NCBI GenBank assembly: GCA_025359885.1 | Contig: JANYDG010000122.1 | Span: forward strand, 22,844 to 86,843 | Length of the DNA stretch: 64,000 nucleotides | DNA from: Acidobacteriota bacterium | Lineage (GTDB): Bacteria; Acidobacteriota; Terriglobia; Terriglobales; Acidobacteriaceae | Reading direction: 5' to 3' | Shown here: positions 51,096 through 58,486 of the stretch, piece by piece | How positions within the stretch are numbered: position 1 is the first letter of the stretch | Layout: each line of letters starts with the position of its first letter | Notes under the pieces: model-generated | The model's input: the letters and a program-made list of their open reading frames with translations, nothing else | Databases searched by the model: none | Told to the model about the DNA's origin: nothing | Made by a program: the position numbers and the translations under genes

Positions 51096-51896
51096 CTACT
51101 CTGCGCCCAGTTCTCGCACCATGGCGACGGAGGCCGATGCGCCGATGCGGTTGGCTCCCGCCTCAAGCATGGTGCGGGCGTCGGCGAGGGAACGGATGCC
51201 GCCAGAGGCTTTGACGCCGCAGCGGGAGCCTGCGACACCGCGGAGCAGGGCAACATCGACAGCGGTCGCGCCACTGGAGGAGAAGCCAGTCGAAGTCTTG
51301 ATGAAGTCGGCACCAGCATGGATGGCGATCTCAGAGGCGCGGAGCTTTTCCTCGACGGAGAGCAGACAGGTTTCGAGGATAACCTTGAGCAGGGCGCGAC
51401 GGCTGTGGACAACCTCGGCAACACTGCGGATGGTTCGTTCGACAGCGTCGTACTCGCCGCTTTTGAGTTGCCCAATGGAAATGACCATGTCGAGCTCGCG
51501 GGCACCGAGTTTGGTGAGGGATTCGGCCTCGTGTCGAAGGGTTGAAGCATGAGTAGCGCCGAGCGGAAAGCCGATGACGACACCAACCGGGATGCCGGAT
51601 CCGGCGAGCAGGTTGGCGGCGGTTGAGACCCAGACAGGGTTGACCATGGCGCAGGCAAAACCGTAACGGATGGCTTCGTCGCATAGATTTTCGACCTGAG
51701 TGCGGGTTGCCTCGGGCTTGAGCAGGGTGTGGTCGATTACGGTGGCTAGTTTGCGCCAGTCGCCAAGAGTTTCGGCAGTGAAGCTGGTTGCGTCGAAGTT
51801 TCCGTTATCGATCTCTGTATCAAGTTCAAAACTGCTGTAGGCCGATAAGGAGGTGGCCTGAACAGGGGAAGCAGGGAAGTGCGTCTGAGTAGGCAT
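51096..51896 (-). CDS. deoC: Deoxyribose-phosphate aldolase
   Basis: A class I aldolase that cleaves 2-deoxyribose-5-phosphate to acetaldehyde and glyceraldehyde-3-phosphate in deoxynucleoside catabolism. The Schiff-base lysine is in 'ADFIKTSTGFSS', the proton-relay lysine in 'GVKASGGIRS' and the aspartate in 'ELDMVISIGQLKSG'. 'IDHTLLKPEAT' opens the conserved core at about residue 54; about 45 unconserved residues precede it. The enzyme core is complete. It is 20 bases downstream-strand neighbour of the broken SUKH gene and shares its direction. Confidence 0.96.
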   Translation of the reverse strand: MPTQTHFPASPVQATSLSAYSSFELDTEIDNGNFDATSFTAETLGDWRKLATVIDHTLLKPEATRTQVENLCDEAIRYGFACAMVNPVWVSTAANLLAGSGIPVGVVIGFPLGATHASTLRHEAESLTKLGARELDMVISIGQLKSGEYDAVERTIRSVAEVVHSRRALLKVILETCLLSVEEKLRASEIAIHAGADFIKTSTGFSSSGATAVDVALLRGVAGSRCGVKASGGIRSLADARTMLEAGANRIGASASVAMVRELGAE

Positions 51897-51979
51897 TCTC
51901 CTGGGTACTCCTTTGCGATGATTCTAGGGATGCGGCGGGGAAGCCGGTTGTTCGAAATGGCACAGTTGATGGTGAGCCG

Positions 51980-52516
51980 CTATTGGGCGTCAGGTGGCAT
52001 AAGGCAGATGTCGGGCAGATTGCGGTACCGCTCGGCGTAGTCCATGCCAAAGCCGATGACAAAGAGGTTGGGGATGGAGAAACCTGTATAGTCAGCCTCG
52101 ATTTTTTCAATGCGGCGGGAGGGTTTGTCGAGCAGGGCGGCGATACGCAGGCTCTTGGGGTGGTGCTGGAGGAAGATTTTGCGCAGGTAAGTCAGTGTCA
52201 GGCCAGTGTCCAGGATGTCTTCGACGATGAGCACGTTCTTGCCTTCGATCGGCTCGTCAAGATCTTTGATCAGCTTGACTGCGCCGGAGGTACGATTGCT
52301 TTTTCCATAGCTGGAGACGGCGACGAAATCGAAAGTCGTATCGACGGTGACAGCGCGGGCCAGGTCGGCGAGGAAGGGCGCTGCGCCCTTGAGGACACCG
52401 ATCATGACTAGTTTCTCGCCTTCGAGGTCGTGGGTTATCTGCTTGCCCATTTCCTTGATGCGCTCGGCGATTTGTTCGCGGGTGAAGAGGACTTCGAGAC
52501 CTTGGTAGGTGGACAT
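51980..52516 (-). CDS. hpt: Hypoxanthine phosphoribosyltransferase
   Basis: A purine salvage enzyme that makes IMP (and often GMP) from PRPP. The PRPP-binding motif is 'VLIVEDILDTGLTL', the N-terminal 'LVMIGVLKGAAPFLADLARAV' forms a flexible loop region, and 'DFVAVSSYGKSN' is the substrate-capping loop. At 178 residues it is typical. It is transcribed just upstream of deoC, giving a small nucleotide-salvage pair. Confidence 0.96.
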   Translation of the reverse strand: MSTYQGLEVLFTREQIAERIKEMGKQITHDLEGEKLVMIGVLKGAAPFLADLARAVTVDTTFDFVAVSSYGKSNRTSGAVKLIKDLDEPIEGKNVLIVEDILDTGLTLTYLRKIFLQHHPKSLRIAALLDKPSRRIEKIEADYTGFSIPNLFVIGFGMDYAERYRNLPDICLMPPDAQ

Positions 52517-52597
52517 AAGAGCTAGTATCCGCTATGGGGTGGCATTGAGGGAAGCGCGCCGGAACCAGTCAATCCCTACGGATATACTTGGTGAGAC

Positions 52598-53428
52598 ATG
52601 TTGCCTTATATCCATATCGGGATTCATTTTGTGATGAACGTGTTTGGCCGGTTGATTCCGGTTGGGCCGTGCGATGTGCCTACCTTTGGGCTAATGCTCT
52701 GGGTAGCGACCGTGTCGGGCGCAGTCGTGATGCACTGGAGCTTTCGCCGTGCGCGGGTTGAAGCGGATGCTCTGGGGATTGTGGCGCTTACTGTCGTCGC
52801 CGGAATCGTAGGCGCAAAGTTGTGGCATGTCCTTGATTCCCCGGCTGAGTTCCAGGCTGATGGCTGGTCAGTACTGTGGTCAACGGGTGGGTTTGCATGG
52901 TTTGGCGGACTGGTCGCGGGCATTATCGCCCTTCTGGTGCAGGGCAGGCAGGCTGGCCTCAAGGGTCTGCGGATGTTGGATCTAGCGGCTCCAGCGGCTG
53001 CAGTCGGCTATGCGATTGGTCGGATTGGCTGCCTGACATCGGGCGATGGTGACTATGGGATTCCGACGACTTTGCCGTGGGGCATGGGCTTTCCGGATGG
53101 GATCGATCCGACGCCTCCCGGGGTGCGTGTGCATCCTACGCCACTCTATGAATTGATTGTTGGGCTGGGGATTGGCTGGTGGCTCTGGTGGCGCGGAGGA
53201 AAGAATCGCCCGACCGGAGCGATCGTGGGCGAATATCTGCTGCTGAGCGGGGTGGCGCGGTTCCTGGTGGAGTTTATCCGGCGCAATCCTGCTGTGATTC
53301 TAGGGCTTTCGAATGCGCAGCTTGCGAGCCTTGGGTCGGTCGTTGCTGGGTTGGTGCTGATGTGGATTGCGGTGCGCAGAACAACTCCCGCTCCGAAAGA
53401 GCCGGTTGAAATGGCCAAGGCTGCATAA
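52598..53428 (+). CDS. Prolipoprotein diacylglyceryl transferase family protein (Lgt-like)
   Basis: An integral membrane protein with about seven hydrophobic segments. The Lgt signature is recognisable as 'GYAIGRIGCLTSGDGDYG' and the 'VHPTPLYELIVGLGIG' histidine motif; 'TGAIVGEYLLLSGVARFLVEFIRRN' is the C-terminal conserved stretch. Classical Lgt has 'GRIGNFxNxE' with Asn, replaced here by Cys-Leu-Thr-Ser, so it belongs to a divergent branch and may differ in substrate. Lipoproteins encoded in the window (the left-edge binding protein) need such an enzyme. The genome may also have a second, canonical copy. Confidence 0.85.
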   Translation: MLPYIHIGIHFVMNVFGRLIPVGPCDVPTFGLMLWVATVSGAVVMHWSFRRARVEADALGIVALTVVAGIVGAKLWHVLDSPAEFQADGWSVLWSTGGFAWFGGLVAGIIALLVQGRQAGLKGLRMLDLAAPAAAVGYAIGRIGCLTSGDGDYGIPTTLPWGMGFPDGIDPTPPGVRVHPTPLYELIVGLGIGWWLWWRGGKNRPTGAIVGEYLLLSGVARFLVEFIRRNPAVILGLSNAQLASLGSVVAGLVLMWIAVRRTTPAPKEPVEMAKAA

Positions 53429-53489
53429 AATTTGGATTCCCGCATCGTGGGCGAAGGATTTTTTTGCCCCAGACAGCATTCAATCTCGC

Positions 53490-54560
53490 CTAGCCCTCTG
53501 GAGTATGGGACCAGTCGCAGGGGATTTCCTGCCGGAGTCGGGAGCTCTCCTGCGCCCACTCCAGGATGCGGGCTACGCGCCAAGCGTCGATGAGCGGGAC
53601 TGGTGGTTCGGCCTTGCCGAGGATGGCGTCTCGTACCCCTGCATAGTAGAGGCGATAGTCACTCGGGACTGGTTTGACAGGTTGAGTGACGATAGAGTCT
53701 TCGACGTCGACTGCAAGCGTTCCCCAACGGGAGGATGGTTCGTCGGCCCAATGCGGGCCTTTGGTTTCGATGACCCTGGGATCTGCCTTGAGCAGGTTTT
53801 CCTGAGGGTCGAGTCCCCATTTAAGAAAGCCACCATGCGTCCCGCGAACGTTGAACCGAGGCCGGGGAAATGCCGAGAGGCAGTTTGCGCCCAGGCTGAC
53901 GAAGTGCCGAGGGTAGCGCAGGCGGATGGTGAAGGAATCATTGATTTCTGAAACCTCACGTTCGGTGAGGACTTCCGCACTGACGCCCTGTGGCTGGCCA
54001 AATAGCACGAGAGCCTGATCTACGAGGTGGGTGCCGAGGTCGAGGAGGATGCCGGTGCTGGGGCCTGCTTCTTCACGCCAACTGCCGACGCGGGGCAGAC
54101 GGCGCCAGCGGTCAAAGGTGGACTCAAGAGAGACAACAGTGCCGAGTTTTTGTTCGCGCAGGAGTTTCAAAAGAGTCTGGAAGTCACTGTCCCAGCGGCG
54201 GTTATGGAAAGGGATGAGGTGGCGCTGCTGCTGGCCTGAGAGAGCGATCAGTTCGGCAATCTCGGCCGATGCGCCGGCAACCGGTTTGTCCACGACGACA
54301 TGGCGACCGGCAAGCAGAACCTGCTTTGCCTGCGGATAGTGCAGCTCATTGGGTGTGGCTAGAACAACAGCTTCAATCGTCAGGTCCTCAAGCATGGCTT
54401 CGAGGGAGGTATGGGTGGCGATGGCTGGATAGACTTTTTCAGCATTGCGGGAGCTGCGCTCAACGATAGCTGCGAGGGTAAGGCCATCGACAGCATCGAT
54501 GATGGGAGCGTGAAAGACTTTGCCTGCAAGCCCGTAACCAACTACACCGACGCGAATCAT
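53490..54560 (-). CDS. Gfo/Idh/MocA family oxidoreductase
   Basis: A sugar or inositol dehydrogenase-type enzyme with an N-terminal Rossmann domain ('IRVGVVGYGLAGKVFHAPII') and the family motif 'HVVVDKPVAGASAE' holding the catalytic lysine. 'FHNRRWDSDFQTL' and 'GILLDLGTHLVDQAL' complete the active site (His in GTHL). It resembles YdgJ/IolW-type scyllo-inositol dehydrogenases, but the substrate is not fixed. Since ino1 is in the same window, an inositol role is attractive but unproven. ATG at 54560 begins the Rossmann domain; 54575 is the alternative. Confidence 0.9.
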   Translation of the reverse strand: MIRVGVVGYGLAGKVFHAPIIDAVDGLTLAAIVERSSRNAEKVYPAIATHTSLEAMLEDLTIEAVVLATPNELHYPQAKQVLLAGRHVVVDKPVAGASAEIAELIALSGQQQRHLIPFHNRRWDSDFQTLLKLLREQKLGTVVSLESTFDRWRRLPRVGSWREEAGPSTGILLDLGTHLVDQALVLFGQPQGVSAEVLTEREVSEINDSFTIRLRYPRHFVSLGANCLSAFPRPRFNVRGTHGGFLKWGLDPQENLLKADPRVIETKGPHWADEPSSRWGTLAVDVEDSIVTQPVKPVPSDYRLYYAGVRDAILGKAEPPVPLIDAWRVARILEWAQESSRLRQEIPCDWSHTPEG

Positions 54561-54609
54561 CGAAGGACCCCTCACTGTTTCGTCCAGATTTTAGCAGGTG
54601 GCAATGAAG

Positions 54610-55107
54610 TTATTTGGGCTGCATCCGAAGCTGACCGAGGTGGTAAGCGGAATGACTGACGCGGCTGAGGAAAATGGCTAGACGGTTGCGATGAGGTTCG
54701 AGGGCGAAGTCTTCTTCGGAGATGGCGGAATGTCGTTCCAGCCACTCGGCCGGGGTGAGCGTGCTGAAAAGTACGGCGAGGCGAGCGTTGAGGTCTTTCC
54801 AGTCCTGGCGAAGCTCGGCGACAGGCGGAATTTCGGCGACAGCGCGGTCGGGGCTTTCAAGGAACGCGGGGCGTAAATGAGCAAAGTTTGCCTCGCCCAG
54901 GCGTAACTGCGGAATCATGTAATCGTTCACGACAAGCAGATGACCGAGCAGGTAGATGGGGCGATTCTTGTCGGGGGCGATCTCGGTGAGCATGGCTTCA
55001 TCGCTGAGCGATTCAAAGAACTGGCTGGCGCGACCAACCCATTGATCCCATGATTTGAGGACGGTAGAAACGAAGACCTGGTCGGCTGATGATTCACTCT
55101 GTGACAT
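54610..55107 (-). CDS. DinB-family (YfiT-like) metal-binding protein
   Basis: A 165-residue four-helix bundle of the DinB/YfiT type. Two of the usual histidines for metal binding are seen in 'LLGHLLVVNDYM' and 'SHSAYHLGQLRM', giving a three-His site. Members include thiol-S-transferases and stress proteins, and most are uncharacterised. ATG at 55107 has GAGG seven bases upstream. It is followed on the same strand by the oxidoreductase gene with a 50-base gap. Confidence 0.88.
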   Translation of the reverse strand: MSQSESSADQVFVSTVLKSWDQWVGRASQFFESLSDEAMLTEIAPDKNRPIYLLGHLLVVNDYMIPQLRLGEANFAHLRPAFLESPDRAVAEIPPVAELRQDWKDLNARLAVLFSTLTPAEWLERHSAISEEDFALEPHRNRLAIFLSRVSHSAYHLGQLRMQPK

Positions 55108-55178
55108 CGGGAAACCTCTCGTCAATGGATGCGGAATGTCAGAATGTTGCTTCACGGAAGATCAATTAATAATGTTGG

Positions 55179-55547
55179 CTACCGTCGCGGGCGAATCAGG
55201 GCCTTTGGGGTGGCGAGCTGCCATGCTCGAAGAATCAGATCAGCGAGAATAGCGTCGCTCGCCTGCGTTAGTTCGACGCCAATCCAGCCTTTAACGCCGA
55301 CGTATGGTGGTTTGAAGTAGAGTTCGGGGGCTTCGGCGATCATCACGGCCTGCGCGCCCGGCGGGGCAGGAATCCAGATGGCGGTGTGGCCGTCGCTATG
55401 GTGGTTGTTGGCGAACATGACGAAGACTCGCTTGTGGACGAAGAACGTGGGTTCGCCGTGGGAGAGTTTTTCGGTGGTGCGTGGAAGCGCGAGGGCAAGT
55501 CTGCGTACCCGGTCGATTTGCTGCTCTGCCGTAAGGTCAGTGGTCAT
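55179..55547 (-). CDS. YjbR/MmcQ family protein
   Basis: A small protein of the MmcQ/YjbR family, a cysteine-less DNA-binding-like double-wing fold. The motifs 'RRLALALPRTTEKLSHGEPTFFV' (conserved 'P.t.e...wg.p.f.v..k.fa') and 'PPYVGVKGWIGVEL' are present. At about 122 residues it is complete. Some relatives are annotated as phosphoribosylglycinamide formyltransferases by error. ATG at 55547 starts close to the domain; ATG at 55583 is an alternative. Confidence 0.88.
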   Translation of the reverse strand: MTTDLTAEQQIDRVRRLALALPRTTEKLSHGEPTFFVHKRVFVMFANNHHSDGHTAIWIPAPPGAQAVMIAEAPELYFKPPYVGVKGWIGVELTQASDAILADLILRAWQLATPKALIRPRR

Positions 55548-55814
55548 GGCTTTAAGCAAGTTAGCACGCTTCTCTTCCAGCAAGTTGACGGAGGCTTCGG
55601 GTTGGGCAAACTAGCTGCTTGGGCTGTTTACCAGTTAATTAACTGCAGGGTTTGAAAATATTGGAGGGGGGAGGGGGTACCCCTTTTTGGTACCTGCCGC
55701 CCGTGCGGTGAGAATGCATGTTTTCGCTTCACTGCTTTTATTGTGCAGGATTGGAGGCAAATCTTCGGCAACAGGTGCCAGGTTTCCTTACGCAGGCAGG
55801 CAGCCGCAAGGAAC

Positions 55815-56351
55815 CTATTTTGTTGCCGGCAGTGGCGACTGAGTTTTCTTTTTGAGGATGGCAGCGGAGATCAGGGTCATGATGAGGCCGACGGGAAAGG
55901 GTTCGAGAAAGGTAATGGCTGAATTGTAGAGGGGGTTCTCGTACATCTTTCGATACTGCTGCAATTGCTGCAGTTGAGCCATAAGGGCTTCGTGGGATGC
56001 GCCAGAGGCCTTGGCTTTTTCGATTATGTGGGCTGCGTATTTATCCATGAAGTCGTGAAGGATGGTGAAGTAGAGAACTTCCCAGGTGGCGACATAGAAA
56101 AGACAGGTGATACCGGTGATGGCAATGCCGACGGTGAAGGCTTTGGCGAATGTGATGCGGCCCTGACCGGTCGATTCGCGGTAAGCGCGGATGCCGAAGA
56201 AGACGAAAAGGAAGGAGAGAACGATCAGGGTGTAGCCGAGGTATTCGGCGCGGTCGAGGCCAATTTTGTCTTCAAAGGGAACTGTGGCCACCATCGTGAA
56301 TGAAGTGAAGATGCCGCCCATCAGTCCGAACTTGAGAATGCTCTTTTTCAT
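55815..56351 (-). CDS. DUF4199 membrane protein
   Basis: A 178-residue protein with four hydrophobic segments and a long soluble loop ('YAAHIIEKAKASGASHEALMAQLQQLQQYRKMYENPLYNS', partly quoted) between helices 3 and 4, the layout of DUF4199. The N-terminal 'KFGLMGGIFTSFTM' is typical. Such proteins are frequent in Bacteroidota and Acidobacteriota and are often next to a small LuxR-type regulator, as here. The function is unknown. Confidence 0.88.
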   Translation of the reverse strand: MKKSILKFGLMGGIFTSFTMVATVPFEDKIGLDRAEYLGYTLIVLSFLFVFFGIRAYRESTGQGRITFAKAFTVGIAITGITCLFYVATWEVLYFTILHDFMDKYAAHIIEKAKASGASHEALMAQLQQLQQYRKMYENPLYNSAITFLEPFPVGLIMTLISAAILKKKTQSPLPATK

Positions 56352-56467
56352 TGCTGTCTCCTTTTGCGTTGTGAAGACACGATAGCGCGAGTCCAGGGTC
56401 CTATGTCGTCATTCTTTTGGGTGATTTTGGAGGCTGGAGCTGGAAATCATTCGTTTGAGGGATGATT

Positions 56468-56905
56468 TCAGGGGAGCAGGCCGAATTCTTTGCCTATTTG
56501 AACAGCCTGGGTGCGGCGTTTGGCCCCTAGTTTGTCAAACGCGCGGCTGCAGTGAGTTTTGATGGTGTTTTCGCTGACGAAGAGGCGGGATGCGATTTCG
56601 CTGTTGCTGAGGCCTTGGGCGACGAGGGTGAGGACCTCCAGTTCGCGAGGCGTGATGTTGAGGGCTTCTCGCTTATTTCGGTCGGGGGTGAAGGTCAATG
56701 TTAAGGGTGTCTGCCGAATATCGGGCGAACGGTTGGTAGCGAGCTTGCGGCCAAGCCAGATGCCGAGGAGGGCGAAGATTCCAGCGACGAGCCCGCCATA
56801 GATGGCAAACGAGTGTTCAACCACCAGAAAGCGGTACTCGGACCACTTGAGCAGGGTGATCAGGAGACCGCCGATGGCTCCGAAGATGAGGATTTGGTGC
56901 TTCAT
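56468..56905 (-). CDS. Membrane-anchored LuxR-type transcriptional regulator
   Basis: A 145-residue protein with two N-terminal transmembrane helices (about 5-20 and 34-55) joined to a C-terminal GerE/LuxR helix-turn-helix (about 84-140: 'ITPRELEVLTLVAQGLSNSEIASRLFVSENTIKTH', partly quoted). No receiver domain is present. It precedes the DUF4199 gene on the same strand by about 115 bases, so the two may work together: a membrane DNA-binding regulator and a membrane partner. Ligand or signal unknown. Confidence 0.88.
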   Translation of the reverse strand: MKHQILIFGAIGGLLITLLKWSEYRFLVVEHSFAIYGGLVAGIFALLGIWLGRKLATNRSPDIRQTPLTLTFTPDRNKREALNITPRELEVLTLVAQGLSNSEIASRLFVSENTIKTHCSRAFDKLGAKRRTQAVQIGKEFGLLP

Positions 56906-57149
56906 AGGGCTGGATGGATAGAAAACAAGTTTACGGCACGCTCTGAGTGCTGAGCCTGATTTTCTTACAGAAGCCGGTCAGTCATCGATCCTGATGGTAC
57001 TGAGGGTGTGGTTGTGAGCCACTGCTGAAGATTGAGTAGATCGCACTTCAGGACGATGGAAGTGGAGGCGATAGCCATGTGTCAATTTAAAAGGTTCAGA
57101 TGTCTGCTCCGGGCGGGGCTGGGAGAGTTGTTTAGGCGAGGAGAATTGG

Positions 57150-57300
57150 TTGCGCAGCGGCTCGGGTAAATCAGATTCAATTGAACAGGTCAACTTTCGC
57201 GGATATATTGCGGAACTCGATGGCCTGCGCGCGGTCGGTCTGAGCTTGGTACTGCTGCATCACTTTTCGCCTGAGGGTCTGAGTCAGTATTTGTTTCAAC
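57150..57300 (+). pseudogene. N-terminal remnant of an acyltransferase-3 protein
   Basis: 'YIAELDGLRAVGLSLVLLHHFSPEGLSQYLFQLG' (positions 57198-57300, quoted in part) is the N-terminus of an OafA/YrhL-type membrane O-acyltransferase, with the family's 'LDGLRAVG' and 'HH'. The frame then breaks and is replaced by another protein's sequence. The start could be a TTG at 57150. Only about 50 of the usual 350 residues remain. Confidence 0.7.
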
Positions 57301-58365
57301 TGGGCAACCGGTCGGCTGCTTTTGGCGATCAAAGAGCAGCGGTGCGCTCTTTTTGCGATGCTTGCACCATTTCCTTTTGTGGCCATGTTTCTCGCTTCCG
57401 GCGACAAGGGCGCAACCATTTATGGCGTCGAGGTGCTGCTGCGGATGAAGTTTTTTGCCCAACTTCACGTGTTGGCGGTGAACTATCCGGTGACCGACCG
57501 TTGGGCTGCTGCGGCAATCAGCCTGCTTCTTCTGGGGTCGTTTGGAGTGGTGTCCTGGAGGAGTTCTCATAACCGGCAGGGAAGTTAGCGGCGGCATGTG
57601 CAGGCGATCGGAACGGTTGCAGCGGCTATCGTGGCCTTTGCGATCATGATGGTGTTTCCTGACAATATGGGCGGCGGTTGGACACAGTTTCGGCGCTTTG
57701 AAGTGTTTCCCTACTTTTTCATTTTGTTGGCGATGGCATTTGAGGGGTTTACAGCCAAGGTGATGGCGGTGGTAACGACGGCGTCGGTGGTGTTGGTGTT
57801 TTCGATGGTCGATCGGCAGACGATGATTCGAGAGCAGATGGAGCCGCTGGCTCAGGTAGACAAACTGGTGGGAGCGCACTGCACTGTGCTGCCCCTGGCG
57901 ATAGAGATCCGGCCCAGGGTCTACGAAGAGCTGGCGTGGATGGACTGCCAGCCGTTTTTCCAGAGTGCGAGCCGATTGGAGCAGCATGGTAATCGAGTTG
58001 TACTCTTCAACTATCTGGCGCGACTCAGCCCGTATCCAGTTCATTTCAAGCCAGAAATTGAGCGGCAGTCGCAGATTTTTCATTGGACGCCGGCGCAGCC
58101 TGAGGCAGCAATCGATCGGGTGGATATTGACCGCTTTGAAGCGACGTCGGGGATGCGTGTGGATTACATCCTGGTTTGGGGTCGTCCATGGCGAAAAAAG
58201 CAGGAAGTACAGCGCCAGGTGGCCTATGCGATCAGCCGCTTTGACCCGTTGTACAGGTCTGCAAATGGAATGGTTGCACTGTACCGGCGGCAAGGTATCC
58301 ACAACGAATCCTGTGACGTCAACGGGCCTGTGAAGCAAGGGTTGGACCAGGTTCACGAGGAATAA
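57301..58365 (+). pseudogene. C-terminal remnant of a polytopic membrane protein with an in-frame TAG
   Basis: One frame encodes membrane helices ('LFAMLAPFPFVAMFLASG', then 'AAAISLLLLGSFGVVSW'), meets TAG at 57586-57588, and goes on in the same frame with 'VAAAIVAFAIMMVF', 'FPYFFILLAMAFEGF' and a soluble C-terminal part ending at 58365. The N-terminus is missing and is replaced by the acyltransferase remnant. A GTG at 57598 could start a 255-residue truncated product. The family is not recognised. Deletion plus a nonsense codon suggest decay. Confidence 0.7.
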
Positions 58366-58486
58366 TCAGCAATTTTTACTTTGTTCTTGACACGATGTTG
58401 CGTTGAAAGTCACAATCTCGACGCAGATCAGTTTTTCCCACCATCCGCATGTGAACCGCGTTTCCCGAATTTCCCGGAGGCAAGAC

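Noticed and set aside
57190..58356. Long open frame on the minus strand over the membrane-protein remnant
   Set aside because: The translation is His/Arg-rich without domain features, while the plus strand gives membrane helices with family-like motifs, broken by mutation.
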